Part shown: piece by piece, positions 8,568 to 17,438 of the stretch
Layout of the letters: each line of letters begins with the position of its first letter
How positions within the stretch are numbered: position 1 is the first letter of the stretch
Source of the DNA: Pseudomonas sp. 2FG
GTDB taxonomy: Bacteria; Pseudomonadota; Gammaproteobacteria; Pseudomonadales; Pseudomonadaceae
DNA: 64,000 bases
Reading direction: 5' to 3'
NCBI RefSeq assembly: GCF_005502935.1
Contig: NZ_SCMP01000010.1
Coordinates: forward strand, 1-64,000
Made by a program: the position numbers and the translations under genes
Notes under the pieces: generated by a model
What the model saw: only the letters and a program-made list of their open reading frames with translations
Database searches by the model: none
What the model was told of the DNA's origin: nothing

Positions 8568-9221
8568 CTAGCGCAGGGAGATCACCGGCCAGCCACGGCG
8601 CTCGGCCTCGGCCCGCAGCTTCGGGTCGGGGTCGACGGCGATCGGACGGCTGACTTGCTCCAAGAGCGGCAAATCGTTCATCGAATCGCTATAGAAGCAG
8701 CTGCCTTCCAGGTCAAAGCCGTTTTCCTGCAGCCAACGGTTGAGGCGGGTGACCTTGCCTTCGCGAAAACACGGCACGTCGGTCATGCGCCCGGTATAGC
8801 GACCGTCAGCCAGCTCGCACTCGGTCGCCAGCAGGGTGTCGACGCCCAGGCGCGCGGCGATCGGCGCGGTGACGAAGCGGTTGGTGGCGGTGATGATCAG
8901 CAGCTTGTCGCCGGCCGCGCGGTGTTCGGCCAGCAGCGCTTCGCCCTTGGCCAGGATGATCGGCTCGATGCAGTCGCGCATGAACTCGCGATGCCATTGC
9001 TCGAGTTGCGCCATCTCGCTACAGCCAAGAATCTCCAGGCTGAAGTTCAGGTAATCGGTGATATTCAGGCGCCCGGCCAGGTAGTCCTGATAAAACGCAT
9101 CGTTGCGCGCTTTATAGGCCACGCCGTCGAGAATCCCGCGCGCACACAGGTAATCGCCCCAGGCGTGGTCGCTGTCGCCGGCCAACAAGGTGTTATCAAG
9201 ATCGAATAAAGCCAGGCGCAT
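8568..9221 (-). CDS. HAD-superfamily subfamily IB phosphatase
   Basis: A 217-residue SerB-like HAD hydrolase. Motif I is [13 protein letters not shown] (catalytic Asp7 and Asp9), motif II is the Thr of IITATNRF, and motif III/IV is the Lys of REGKVTRLN with [14 protein letters not shown] helical cap lies between motif I and II, as in the IB-hyp1 group that includes histidinol-phosphatase-like and phosphoserine-phosphatase-like enzymes. The substrate cannot be assigned. Since serA is 8 kb away, a phosphoserine phosphatase role is possible but not supported by position. The frame is open upstream to 9620, but [10 protein letters not shown] is the natural start. Confidence 0.85.
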   Translation of the reverse strand: MRLALFDLDNTLLAGDSDHAWGDYLCARGILDGVAYKARNDAFYQDYLAGRLNITDYLNFSLEILGCSEMAQLEQWHREFMRDCIEPIILAKGEALLAEHRAAGDKLLIITATNRFVTAPIAARLGVDTLLATECELADGRYTGRMTDVPCFREGKVTRLNRWLQENGFDLEGSCFYSDSMNDLPLLEQVSRPIAVDPDPKLRAEAERRGWPVISLR

Positions 9222-9377
9222 GTTAGATTCTCGCTGCACTAGTTGAAGCCGGGGGCTGGAAAAGGCCCACAGAATACGAGCTTTCGCCCAGCCTGCCCAT
9301 AAGGTGGGCAGTCGCGTTGCTGCTGTCACGACCTTTGTGAAAGAATGCCGAAACAAGCGTTTACGAGGTCGTGTGCC

Positions 9378-9857
9378 GTGATCGATTCTGATGGTTTTCG
9401 CCCGAATGTCGGCATCATTCTGACCAATGATGTCGGTCAGGTGCTGTGGGCGCGTCGTATTAATCAGGATGCCTGGCAGTTTCCGCAAGGCGGGATCAAT
9501 GATCACGAGTCGCCGGAAGAGGCGCTGTATCGCGAATTGAACGAAGAAGTCGGCCTGGAACAGCACGATGTGCAGATTCTTGCCTGCACCCGTGGCTGGT
9601 TGCGTTATCGTCTGCCGCAACGTTTAGTCCGTACCCACAGTCAGCCGTTGTGCATCGGGCAGAAACAGAAGTGGTTCCTCCTGCGTCTGAAGTCTGCCGA
9701 AGAGCGGGTGCGCATGGATCTGACCAGCAAGCCGGAGTTCGATGGCTGGAAATGGGTCAGCTACTGGTACCCGTTGGGCCAGGTGGTGACATTCAAACGC
9801 GAGGTCTACCGCCGCGCGCTCAAGGAACTAGCGCCGCGCCTGTTGGCGCGCGACTGA
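9378..9857 (+). CDS. rppH: RNA pyrophosphohydrolase
   Basis: Removes pyrophosphate from 5'-triphosphate mRNA ends, which triggers RNase E-dependent decay. The 159-residue protein has a full Nudix box at residues 38-60: G38, E44, R52, E53, E56, E57, G59. The start is GTG at 9378, giving M-I-D-S-D-G-F-R-P, the usual RppH N-terminus, with an ACGAGG-like ribosome site a few bases before it. An ATG at 9345 would add 11 residues that RppH proteins do not have. The linkage with ptsP, 38 bases downstream, is the same as in enteric bacteria. Confidence 0.95.
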   Translation: MIDSDGFRPNVGIILTNDVGQVLWARRINQDAWQFPQGGINDHESPEEALYRELNEEVGLEQHDVQILACTRGWLRYRLPQRLVRTHSQPLCIGQKQKWFLLRLKSAEERVRMDLTSKPEFDGWKWVSYWYPLGQVVTFKREVYRRALKELAPRLLARD

Positions 9858-9895
9858 CTACGCTGTACCACTGACTAAGGAGCCGACCCCGAGCC

Positions 9896-12175
9896 ATGCT
9901 CAACACGCTGCGCAAGATCGTCCAGGAAGTAAACTCCGCCAAGGATCTCAAGGCGGCGCTGACGATCATTGTGCAGCGGGTCAAGGAGGCCATGGGCAGC
10001 CAGGTCTGCTCGGTTTACCTGCTCGACCCGGAAACCAATCGCTTCGTGCTGATGGCCACCGAGGGTTTGAACAAGCGCTCGATCGGCAAGGTCAGCATGG
10101 CTCCGAGCGAAGGCCTGGTCGGCCTGGTCGGCACCCGCGAGGAGCCGCTCAACCTGGAAGACGCCGCCAGCCACCCGCGCTTCCGCTACTTCGCCGAAAC
10201 CGGCGAGGAACGCTACGCCTCCTTCCTTGGCGCGCCGATCATCCACCATCGGCGGGTGGTGGGCGTGTTGGTGATCCAGCAAAAGGAGCGCCGGCAGTTC
10301 GACGAGGGCGAAGAAGCCTTCCTGGTGACCATGAGCGCCCAGCTCGCCGGGGTCATCGCGCACGCCGAGGCCACCGGCTCGATCCGCGGCCTGGGCAAGC
10401 AGGGCAAGGGTATCCAGGAAGCCAAGTTCATCGGCGTCGCGGGCTCGCCGGGTGCGGCCGTGGGGACTGCGGTGGTCATGTTGCCGCCGGCCGACCTGGA
10501 AGTGGTGCCGGACAAAACCGTCGAGGATATCGCAGCCGAGCTGCTGCTGTTCAACAACGCCCTCGAAGCGGTGCGCGCAGACATGCGGGCGCTGTCGGCC
10601 AAGCTGGCGACCCAGCTGCGCCCGGAAGAGCGCGCGCTGTTCGACGTCTACCTGATGATGCTCGACGACGCCGCCCTGGGTAGCGAAGTGACCACGGTGA
10701 TCAAGACCGGTCAGTGGGCGCAGGGCGCATTGCGCCAGGTGGTCGGCGAGCACGTCAGCCGCTTTGAGTTGATGGACGACGCCTACCTGCGCGAGCGCGC
10801 CTCGGACGTCAAGGACCTCGGCCGCCGGCTGTTGGCCTATCTGCAACAGGCGCGGCAGCAGACCCTGGTCTACCCGGATAACACCATTCTGGTCAGCGAG
10901 GAGCTGTCGCCGGCGATGCTTGGCGAAGTGCCGGAAGGCAAGCTGGTCGGCCTGGTCTCGGTGCTCGGTTCGGGTAACTCGCATGTGGCGATTTTCGCCC
11001 GGGCCATGGGTATTCCCACGGTCATGGGCGCGGTCGACCTGCCCTATTCGAAAATCGATGGCATTCAACTGATCATCGATGGTTACCACGGTGAAGTCTT
11101 CACCAACCCCAGCGAAGTGCTGCGCAAGCAATACGCCGAGGTGGTCGAGGAAGAACGCCAGCTGACCCAGGGCCTGAGTGCGCTGCGCGCGCTGCCGTGC
11201 GAGACCCTGGATGGCCACCGCATGCCGTTGTGGGTGAATACCGGCCTGCTCGCCGATGTGGTGCGTGCCCAGGAGCGGGGTGCCGAAGGCGTGGGGCTGT
11301 ATCGCACCGAAGTGCCGTTTATGATCAAGGACCGCTTTCCCAGCGAGAAAGAGCAGCTGGCGATCTATCGCGAGCAGCTGGCGGCTTTCCATCCGCTGCC
11401 GGTGACCATGCGCAGCCTGGATATCGGCGGTGACAAGGCACTGTCGTATTTCCCGATCAAGGAAGACAACCCTTTCCTCGGCTGGCGCGGCATTCGTGTG
11501 ACCCTCGACCACCCGGAAATCTTCCTGGTGCAGACCCGCGCGATGCTCAAGGCCAGCGAGGGGCTGAATAACCTGCGCATCCTGCTGCCGATGATCTCCG
11601 GCACCCATGAGCTGGAAGAGGCGTTGCACCTGATCCACCGCGCCTGGGGCGAGGTGCGCGACGAAGGCACCGATGTGCCGCTGCCACCGGTCGGGGTGAT
11701 GATCGAAATTCCCGCGGCGGTCTATCAGGTGCGCGAACTGGCGCGCCAGGTCGACTTCCTTTCGGTCGGCTCGAATGACCTGACGCAATATTTATTGGCG
11801 GTGGACCGCAACAACCCGCGGGTCGCCGATCTCTACGACTTCCTGCATCCGGCGGTGCTGCAGGCGCTGCAGTTGGTGGTCGATGGCGCCCATGCCGAAG
11901 GCAAACCGGTGAGCATCTGCGGCGAGATGGCCGGCGACCCGTCGTCGGCGGTGCTGCTGATGGCCATGGGGTTTGACAGCCTGTCGATGAACGCCACCAA
12001 CCTGCCCAAGGTGAAATGGCTGCTGCGGCAGATCAGCCTGAGCAAAGCCAAGGAACTGCTGGCACAGCTGATGAGCTTCGACAATCCGCAGGTCACCCAC
12101 AGCGCCCTGCACCTGGCCTTGCGCAATCTCGGCCTGAGCCGGGTACTCAATCCCGCGGCGATGATTCAGGCCTAA
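9896..12175 (+). CDS. ptsP: Phosphoenolpyruvate-protein phosphotransferase PtsP (EI-Ntr)
   Basis: First enzyme of the nitrogen PTS; it autophosphorylates with PEP and passes phosphate to NPr. The 759-residue protein begins with a GAF domain (about 1-150; it senses glutamine and 2-oxoglutarate in relatives), then a linker and the PTS enzyme I domains. The phospho-accepting His is about residue 363 in GSGNSHVAIFAR, and the PEP-binding barrel shows SLDIGGDKALSYF, GWRGIR, SVGSNDLTQYLLAVDRNNP and CGEMAGDP. No NPr or EIIA-Ntr gene is in this window. ptsP mutants of Pseudomonas affect PHB/alginate-type storage and virulence traits (literature, recall). Confidence 0.96.
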   Translation: MLNTLRKIVQEVNSAKDLKAALTIIVQRVKEAMGSQVCSVYLLDPETNRFVLMATEGLNKRSIGKVSMAPSEGLVGLVGTREEPLNLEDAASHPRFRYFAETGEERYASFLGAPIIHHRRVVGVLVIQQKERRQFDEGEEAFLVTMSAQLAGVIAHAEATGSIRGLGKQGKGIQEAKFIGVAGSPGAAVGTAVVMLPPADLEVVPDKTVEDIAAELLLFNNALEAVRADMRALSAKLATQLRPEERALFDVYLMMLDDAALGSEVTTVIKTGQWAQGALRQVVGEHVSRFELMDDAYLRERASDVKDLGRRLLAYLQQARQQTLVYPDNTILVSEELSPAMLGEVPEGKLVGLVSVLGSGNSHVAIFARAMGIPTVMGAVDLPYSKIDGIQLIIDGYHGEVFTNPSEVLRKQYAEVVEEERQLTQGLSALRALPCETLDGHRMPLWVNTGLLADVVRAQERGAEGVGLYRTEVPFMIKDRFPSEKEQLAIYREQLAAFHPLPVTMRSLDIGGDKALSYFPIKEDNPFLGWRGIRVTLDHPEIFLVQTRAMLKASEGLNNLRILLPMISGTHELEEALHLIHRAWGEVRDEGTDVPLPPVGVMIEIPAAVYQVRELARQVDFLSVGSNDLTQYLLAVDRNNPRVADLYDFLHPAVLQALQLVVDGAHAEGKPVSICGEMAGDPSSAVLLMAMGFDSLSMNATNLPKVKWLLRQISLSKAKELLAQLMSFDNPQVTHSALHLALRNLGLSRVLNPAAMIQA

Positions 12176-12191
12176 GCGGCGTACTGTCTTG

Positions 12192-13088
12192 ATGGAACAA
12201 TCGGTTTTGCTGGGGCAGTCGGCTTTGCTGGCGCAAGCGGCTCAGCCGTTGTCGCTGTGCTTGCTGGCCAAGCTGCGGCTGTCGGCGGCCAGCGCGCTGG
12301 TCTGTCAGGGGCCGAGCCTCTGGCTGGTGGCCGACGATGCGCTGAGCCTGCAGCACTACAGCCTGACCGGTGCCTGGTTGGCTGAGCAGGCGCTGCTACC
12401 CGGCGAGCTGCCCGAAGACGCCAAGCTGCGCAAAAAACTCAAAGCGGATTTCGAGGCGTTGCTGCTGTTGCCCGATGGCGCCTTGCTGGCGCTCGGCTCT
12501 GGTTCGACCAAGCGGCGCCGTCGCGGTTGTCTGATCCGGGGCGGAGTCGTTCGCGTCATCGACCTCGGCCCGCTGTACCTGAAGCTCGCCGAGCATTTCC
12601 ACGAGCTGAATCTGGAAGGCGCAGTGGTGCACGGCGGGCAGTTGCTGTTGGCGCAGCGCGGCAATGGGGTGGGCGGGGAAAATGCCTTGGTGTTTCTCGA
12701 CCTGCAACAAGCCCTGGACGACCTCGACAGTGGCCAGTTAAGCGCGAGTGCTCTGTTGCGCATCCTGCCGTTGCAGCTGGCGGAATTGGACGGCGTGCCA
12801 CTGAGCCTGACCGACCTCAGCGTGGATCCCGCCGGACGCCTGTATTTCAGCGCCGCAGCCGAAGCCACCGACTCCAGCTACCTGGACGGCGCCTGCGTCG
12901 GCAGTGTGCTCGGACGTTTCGATCAGGATTTCAACATCGTGCAGCTGGCTCGACTGGAACCACGAGTGAAGATCGAAGGCTTGGCCTTCCAGGCCGACGG
13001 CCGTTTGCTGTTGGTGGCCGATGCCGACGACCCGAGGATTGCGGCGCCGCTGTTTGCCCTGGATGGCCTTGGCGACAGGCTGCTCTAA
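12192..13088 (+). CDS. Conserved hypothetical, propeller-like (possibly DUF6929)
   Basis: A 298-residue protein without signal peptide or clear membrane segment. It is rich in short strands with a repeated pattern (LWLVADDALSLQHYSL, DFEALLLLPDGALLALGSGS, LNLEGAVVHGGQLLLAQRGNG, SLTDLSVDPAGRLYFSAAAE, VKIEGLAFQADGRLLLVADADD), which reads like blades of a beta-propeller. The pattern resembles what I recall of DUF6929, but I cannot confirm that. A Ser-Thr-Lys-Arg-rich basic stretch occurs near residue 107. It follows ptsP by 16 bases and is probably co-transcribed. Its stop overlaps that of the convergent NRDE gene by 3 bases. The blade motifs (LEG, DLS, D-x-x-G-R-L) echo those of the two tandem propellers at 3.8-5.7 kb. 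Confidence 0.65.
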   Translation: MEQSVLLGQSALLAQAAQPLSLCLLAKLRLSAASALVCQGPSLWLVADDALSLQHYSLTGAWLAEQALLPGELPEDAKLRKKLKADFEALLLLPDGALLALGSGSTKRRRRGCLIRGGVVRVIDLGPLYLKLAEHFHELNLEGAVVHGGQLLLAQRGNGVGGENALVFLDLQQALDDLDSGQLSASALLRILPLQLAELDGVPLSLTDLSVDPAGRLYFSAAAEATDSSYLDGACVGSVLGRFDQDFNIVQLARLEPRVKIEGLAFQADGRLLLVADADDPRIAAPLFALDGLGDRLL

Positions 13089-13831
13089 CACTCCAGGCTG
13101 ACCTCGCCCAGATGCGCGCCATAAGGCCCAAAACTGCGCTCGACCAGTTGCCGCCGGCCATCGGCCTGGACGATCAGCGCGCTGCTGGCGCGCGTGCCGT
13201 AGTTGGGGCCGGCGATGAAAATGCTCGAGAGCAGTCGTTCGGTGGCCAAGCCGAGGCCGGTGTCCGGTAGGGAGGCTTCCGGTGCCTGCTGCGGATCGCC
13301 CAGAATCCCCAGTAATGTCGGCGCTTGCGGCGGGTCGAGGCATTCGGCGAGCGCCGCCTTGGCGCGCCGCACCTTCGGCCAGGGCGTATTCAGATTGGCA
13401 TTGGACAGCCCGTAGATACCGCTGCCCAACCGCAGCGGCGCGCCTTCGTGAGAGTTGAAATGCCAGAGTTCGTGGGTGCTACCGACCAGTAGATTGAACC
13501 CGGCGTAGTCGCTCGCCCGTTGGGCGAGCTCGGCTAAAAAGGCTTCAGGCGATTGCGGGCCGCGAAGAAACTGTGCCACCAACTCTCCCCGCGAGCGGCC
13601 AATCTGTGGCTGGCGCGCGACGCGGATATTGGTCAGCGCGGCGAAACGGCCTTGCGGACCGATGCCCAGCCAGGTGCCGCCGGCCTCCAGGTCGCGCCCG
13701 GCGATCACCCCGGGGGCATCCTCCCAGGCGCCGAGCGGCAGGCTCGGACGGGCATAGAATTCGTCACGGTTGGCGGCGAGCACCAGGGGGATGGCATGCC
13801 CCGGGCGCCAGGCGAATACGATCAAACACAT
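13085..13831 (-). CDS. NRDE family protein (TANGO2-like)
   Basis: A 248-residue protein of the NRDE/DUF833 family. It begins with the hallmark MCLIVFAWRP (Cys2, which suggests an N-terminal nucleophile fold) and has the family motif LAANRDEFYARP around residues 17-28, followed by GGTWLGIGPQGRFAALTNIR. Human TANGO2 belongs here and has been linked to heme or acyl-CoA handling, but no bacterial role is firmly known. The frame continues 26 codons upstream to 13909, but the MCLI start is conserved and preceded by an AGGAGCC-like ribosome site. It converges with the previous gene, and the two stop codons overlap. Confidence 0.88.
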   Translation of the reverse strand: MCLIVFAWRPGHAIPLVLAANRDEFYARPSLPLGAWEDAPGVIAGRDLEAGGTWLGIGPQGRFAALTNIRVARQPQIGRSRGELVAQFLRGPQSPEAFLAELAQRASDYAGFNLLVGSTHELWHFNSHEGAPLRLGSGIYGLSNANLNTPWPKVRRAKAALAECLDPPQAPTLLGILGDPQQAPEASLPDTGLGLATERLLSSIFIAGPNYGTRASSALIVQADGRRQLVERSFGPYGAHLGEVSLEC

Positions 13832-13944
13832 AGAGGCTCCTTGGAGAGCCTCACTGTACGAGAAGCGCGTCGTGGCATCCATAGTCGCGGTGGAGGGGTG
13901 GGGGCGCATCCGTTACCATGCCGCATGGTTTTTCGGGGGTGTCG

Positions 13945-14727
13945 ATGGAATTTCTGCTCTATTTGCTGCTGGGAGCTGGTGCCGGTGTGCTCGCCGGGCT
14001 GTTCGGCGTGGGTGGCGGGCTAATCATAGTGCCGGTGCTGGTGTTCAGCTTCACCGCCCAGGGCTTCGATGCGTCGATCCTCACCCACCTGGCGGTCGGT
14101 ACCTCCTTGGCGACCATCATCTTCACCTCGATCAACGCGGTGTTGGAGCATCAGCGCAAGGGGGCGGTGCGCTGGCCGATCTTCGCCTGGATGACCCTCG
14201 GGATTCTGCTCGGCGCCGGTTTCGGTGCGCTGACGGCGACGGCGATCAACGGGCCGCTGCTGCAGCAGGTCATCGGTGTATTCGCGATCATCATCGCGCT
14301 GCAGATGGCCCTGGAGCTGAAACCTCAAGCCAGTCGCGGTGTCCCAGGCAAGCTCGGTTTGAGTGCGGCCGGTGTGCTGATCGGTTGGGCCTCGGCAATT
14401 TTCGGCATCGGCGGCGGCTCCTTGACCGTGCCCTTCCTGAGCTGGCGCAGCGTGCCGATGCAGCAGGCGGTGGCCACCTCGTCCGCCTGTGGCTTGCCGA
14501 TCGCCGCGGCCAGTGCGCTGAGTTTTATGCTGTTGGGCTGGCACGATCCGCTGCTGCCGCCGTGGAGCCTGGGCTTCGTCTATCTGCCGGCGCTGGCCGG
14601 GATTGCCATCACCAGTATGCTGTTTGCCCGCTTTGGCGCGCGCCTGGCGCATAAATTGTCGCCGCGCTTGCTCAAGCGTTTGTTCGCCCTGCTGCTGCTT
14701 TGCGTGGGCACGAGTTTCTTGATTTAA
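13945..14727 (+). CDS. TSUP family membrane permease (TauE/SafE)
   Basis: A 260-residue polytopic protein of the sulfite exporter TauE/SafE family, with about eight hydrophobic helices in two homologous halves. Each half starts with the family glycine motif: GLFGVGGGLIIVPVL near residue 18 and SAIFGIGGGSLTVPFL near residue 150. The family moves organosulfur or sulfur oxyanions across the inner membrane; the substrate is not readable here. An ATG at 13918 would add nine residues, but 13945 has a G-rich ribosome site and begins MEFLLYLLLGAG. It ends 9 bases before lgt and is likely co-transcribed with it. Confidence 0.9.
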   Translation: MEFLLYLLLGAGAGVLAGLFGVGGGLIIVPVLVFSFTAQGFDASILTHLAVGTSLATIIFTSINAVLEHQRKGAVRWPIFAWMTLGILLGAGFGALTATAINGPLLQQVIGVFAIIIALQMALELKPQASRGVPGKLGLSAAGVLIGWASAIFGIGGGSLTVPFLSWRSVPMQQAVATSSACGLPIAAASALSFMLLGWHDPLLPPWSLGFVYLPALAGIAITSMLFARFGARLAHKLSPRLLKRLFALLLLCVGTSFLI

Positions 14728-14736
14728 GGAGTCCAC

Positions 14737-15555
14737 ATGCTGGCTTACCCGCAAATCGACCCGGTGGCGCTGGCCATCGGCCCGCTGAAAATCCACTGGT
14801 ACGGGTTGATGTACCTGGTCGGCATCGGCGGCGCCTGGCTGCTGGCCTCGTACCGGTTGCAGCGTTTCGACCCGGGCTGGAGCAAGGAGAAACTCTCCGA
14901 CCTGGTGTTCTGGGTGGCCATGGGCGTGATACTCGGCGGGCGGTTGGGCTACGTGTTGTTCTACGACCTGCAGGCCTATATCGCCAATCCGCTGCTGATC
15001 TTCGAGGTCTGGAAGGGCGGCATGTCGTTCCACGGCGGCTTTATCGGCGTGATGCTGGCGACCTGGTGGTTCGGTAAGCGCAACGGCAAGAGCTTCTTCG
15101 AGCTGATGGACTTTATCGCGCCGCTGGTGCCAATTGGGCTGGGCGCCGGGCGGATCGGCAACTTCATCAATGCCGAGCTGTGGGGCAAGGCCACCGATGT
15201 ACCCTGGGCGATGATCTTTCCGACCGACCCGGCGCAGCTGCCGCGCCATCCGTCGCAGCTCTATCAATTCGCCCTCGAAGGCGTGGCGCTGTTCCTGGTG
15301 CTCTGGGCGTTCTCGCGCAAACCGCGGCCGACCATGGCGGTCTCCGGCATGTTCGCGCTGTGCTACGGCTTGTTCCGCTTTATCGTCGAGTTCGTCCGCG
15401 TGCCGGATGCCCAGCTGGGTTACCTGGCCTTCGGTTGGCTGACCATGGGCCAGGTGCTCTGTGCGCCGATGATTCTCGGCGGTATAGGCCTGCTGGTCTG
15501 GGCTTATCGTCGCCCCGCCGCTGCACCACCCATTACTCGGGGAGCCGCACAATGA
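14737..15555 (+). CDS. lgt: Prolipoprotein diacylglyceryl transferase
   Basis: Transfers diacylglycerol from phosphatidylglycerol to the lipobox cysteine of prolipoproteins, the first lipoprotein maturation step at the inner membrane. The 272-residue protein has seven hydrophobic helices, the HGGFIG motif near residue 103 (essential His) and the signature [14 protein letters not shown] near 140. A GGAG ribosome site precedes the ATG. The stop overlaps the thyA start by four bases (ATGA at 15552-15555), so the two are translationally coupled, an lgt-thyA pairing also seen in E. coli. Confidence 0.97.
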   Translation: MLAYPQIDPVALAIGPLKIHWYGLMYLVGIGGAWLLASYRLQRFDPGWSKEKLSDLVFWVAMGVILGGRLGYVLFYDLQAYIANPLLIFEVWKGGMSFHGGFIGVMLATWWFGKRNGKSFFELMDFIAPLVPIGLGAGRIGNFINAELWGKATDVPWAMIFPTDPAQLPRHPSQLYQFALEGVALFLVLWAFSRKPRPTMAVSGMFALCYGLFRFIVEFVRVPDAQLGYLAFGWLTMGQVLCAPMILGGIGLLVWAYRRPAAAPPITRGAAQ

Positions 15556-16346
15556 AACAGTACCTCGAGCTGATGCGTCTGGTGCGCGAGACCGGCACCT
15601 TCAAGCCCGACCGCACCGGCACCGGCACCTACAGCCTGTTCGCCCAGCAGATGCGCTTCAACCTGGCCGATGGCTTTCCGCTGGTGACCACCAAGAAGTG
15701 CCACCTGAAATCCATCATTCATGAGCTGCTGTGGTTCCTCCAGGGCGACACCAATATCAAGTACCTGCAGGACCACGGCGTGCGTATCTGGGACGAGTGG
15801 GCCGACGAAAACGGCGACCTCGGCCCGGTGTACGGCTACCAGTGGCGCAACTGGCCGGCGCCGAACGGCGGCTCGATCGACCAGATCGGCAAGCTGATCG
15901 AGATGCTCAAGAACAACCCGGACTCGCGCCGACTGATCGTCTCCGCCTGGAACCCGGCGCTGGTCGATGAAATGGCTCTGCCACCCTGTCACGCGCTGTT
16001 CCAGTTCTACGTCGCCGAGGGCAGGCTCAGCTGCCAGCTGTATCAGCGTTCGGCCGACATTTTCCTCGGCGTGCCCTTCAATATCGCCAGCTACGCGCTG
16101 CTGACCCTGATGGTGGCACAGGTCTGCGACCTCGAACCGGGCGAGTTCATCTGGACCGGCGGCGACTGCCACCTGTACGCCAACCATCTGGAGCAGGCCG
16201 ATCTGCAACTGTCGCGCGAGCCGCTGCCGTTGCCGACCATGCAGCTGAATCCGGCGGTGAAGGATCTGTTCGCCTTCAAGTTCGAGGACTTCGAGCTGGT
16301 CGGCTATCAGGCGCACCCGCATATCAAAGCGCCGGTCGCGGTCTGA
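15552..16346 (+). CDS. thyA: Thymidylate synthase
   Basis: Methylates dUMP to dTMP using methylenetetrahydrofolate, producing dihydrofolate that FolA (about 5 kb downstream) recycles. It has 264 residues, the same as the E. coli enzyme. Visible motifs are [10 protein letters not shown] near the start, the catalytic Cys in [12 protein letters not shown] (about 146), [20 protein letters not shown] and the C-terminal IKAPVAV. The start ATG overlaps the lgt stop. The open frame extends far upstream inside lgt, but that part is the shadow frame of lgt. Confidence 0.98.
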   Translation: MKQYLELMRLVRETGTFKPDRTGTGTYSLFAQQMRFNLADGFPLVTTKKCHLKSIIHELLWFLQGDTNIKYLQDHGVRIWDEWADENGDLGPVYGYQWRNWPAPNGGSIDQIGKLIEMLKNNPDSRRLIVSAWNPALVDEMALPPCHALFQFYVAEGRLSCQLYQRSADIFLGVPFNIASYALLTLMVAQVCDLEPGEFIWTGGDCHLYANHLEQADLQLSREPLPLPTMQLNPAVKDLFAFKFEDFELVGYQAHPHIKAPVAV

Positions 16347-16407
16347 GGTCTGCACCGCCTCTGCATGGGGCGGTTGGATCAATAACGACCACCCAGCCTT
16401 GTCTGGG

Positions 16408-17310
16408 CTACGCGCTGCTATCTCGCTCTGCGCGGGCGAACTCGATAAAGGCCCTGAGCGCGGCAGGAACCTGGCGCCTGCTGGGGTAGTAGAGGTGCAG
16501 GCCGGGGTAGTGCGGACACCAGTCGCCTAGCACCTGCAGCAGGCGGCCGTCGGCGATCTGTTCGGCGACCATCTCCTCGAACACATAGGCGAGACCGCTG
16601 CCGTGTAGCGCCGGGCCGAGCATCAGGCCGACTTCATCCAGGGTCAGTGGGCCATCCACTTCGATTTCCTGGGCGATGCCGGCGCGCGCGAACTCCCAGC
16701 GATACAGCACCCCGCTGGGAAAACGGTGGCGAATGCAGGGTAAACCGTGCAAGTCCTCGGGCTTTTGCGGCATGCCATGGCGCTGGATGAATGCTGGTGA
16801 ACCGACCACCACCGAGCGCATGGCGGGGCCGATGGGCAGGGACACCATATCGGCCTCCAGGCGTTCGCCGAAGCGCACCCCGGCATCGAAACCGGCAGAC
16901 ACCACATCCGCCAGGGCGTCGTTGACGCAGACCTCGACCCGCACATCGGCAAAGGTGTCGAGGAAGCGTTGGATCAGCGGCAGCAGCACCAGTTGCACTG
17001 CGGGGCGGCCGGCGTTGATGCGCAGGGTTCCCGTCGGTGTGTCGCGGAACTGGTTGAGGTCTTCCAGGGCGTCATCGATATCGCGGAACGCCGGTTTAAT
17101 CCGCGCATGCAAGCGCTCTCCTGCCTCGGTAAGGGCCACGCTGCGGGTGGTGCGGTTGAACAACCTGAGCCCCAGGCGTTGTTCCAGTGCGCGCAGGGCA
17201 TGGCTGAGCGCGGATGGCGACTGGTTCAGTTCGACCGCGGCGCGGCTGAAGCTGAGGTGCCTGGCAATGCACAGGAAGATCGCAAGATCAGAGGCGGAGA
17301 CTGGTTTCAT
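16408..17310 (-). CDS. LysR-family transcriptional regulator
   Basis: A 300-residue LTTR. The N-terminal winged helix-turn-helix covers residues about 5-65 (FLCIARHLSFSRAAVELNQS, SALSHALRALEQRLG, LFNRTTRSVALTEAG). The rest is a periplasmic-binding-like effector domain with no readable ligand. It is divergent from an SDR gene 128 bases away, the classic layout for an LTTR controlling its neighbour. The shared region contains a TGACGTCA palindrome at 17379-17386 and an AT-rich stretch. The pair sits between thyA and the DUF3482/DUF2868 genes and looks like an accessory insertion. Confidence 0.9.
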   Translation of the reverse strand: MKPVSASDLAIFLCIARHLSFSRAAVELNQSPSALSHALRALEQRLGLRLFNRTTRSVALTEAGERLHARIKPAFRDIDDALEDLNQFRDTPTGTLRINAGRPAVQLVLLPLIQRFLDTFADVRVEVCVNDALADVVSAGFDAGVRFGERLEADMVSLPIGPAMRSVVVGSPAFIQRHGMPQKPEDLHGLPCIRHRFPSGVLYRWEFARAGIAQEIEVDGPLTLDEVGLMLGPALHGSGLAYVFEEMVAEQIADGRLLQVLGDWCPHYPGLHLYYPSRRQVPAALRAFIEFARAERDSSA

Positions 17311-17438
17311 TTGTGAATTTTTCTCAAAAGCCCATGCTGTTTTGTTCGGATTATCACATCAATAGTTAGGTTCTAGAGTGACGTCAACTCATCGAGATAA
17401 CCCCGCATGCGGCGGGTGCTCAAACAGGAGGAGTTGAT

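Noticed and set aside
9875..11788. 637-residue minus-strand frame opposite ptsP
   Set aside because: Shadow of ptsP, whose motifs are all present on the plus strand.
16346..16408. Terminator between thyA and the LysR gene
   Set aside because: Only short ACCGCC/GGCGGT pairing with a large loop and no T-run.
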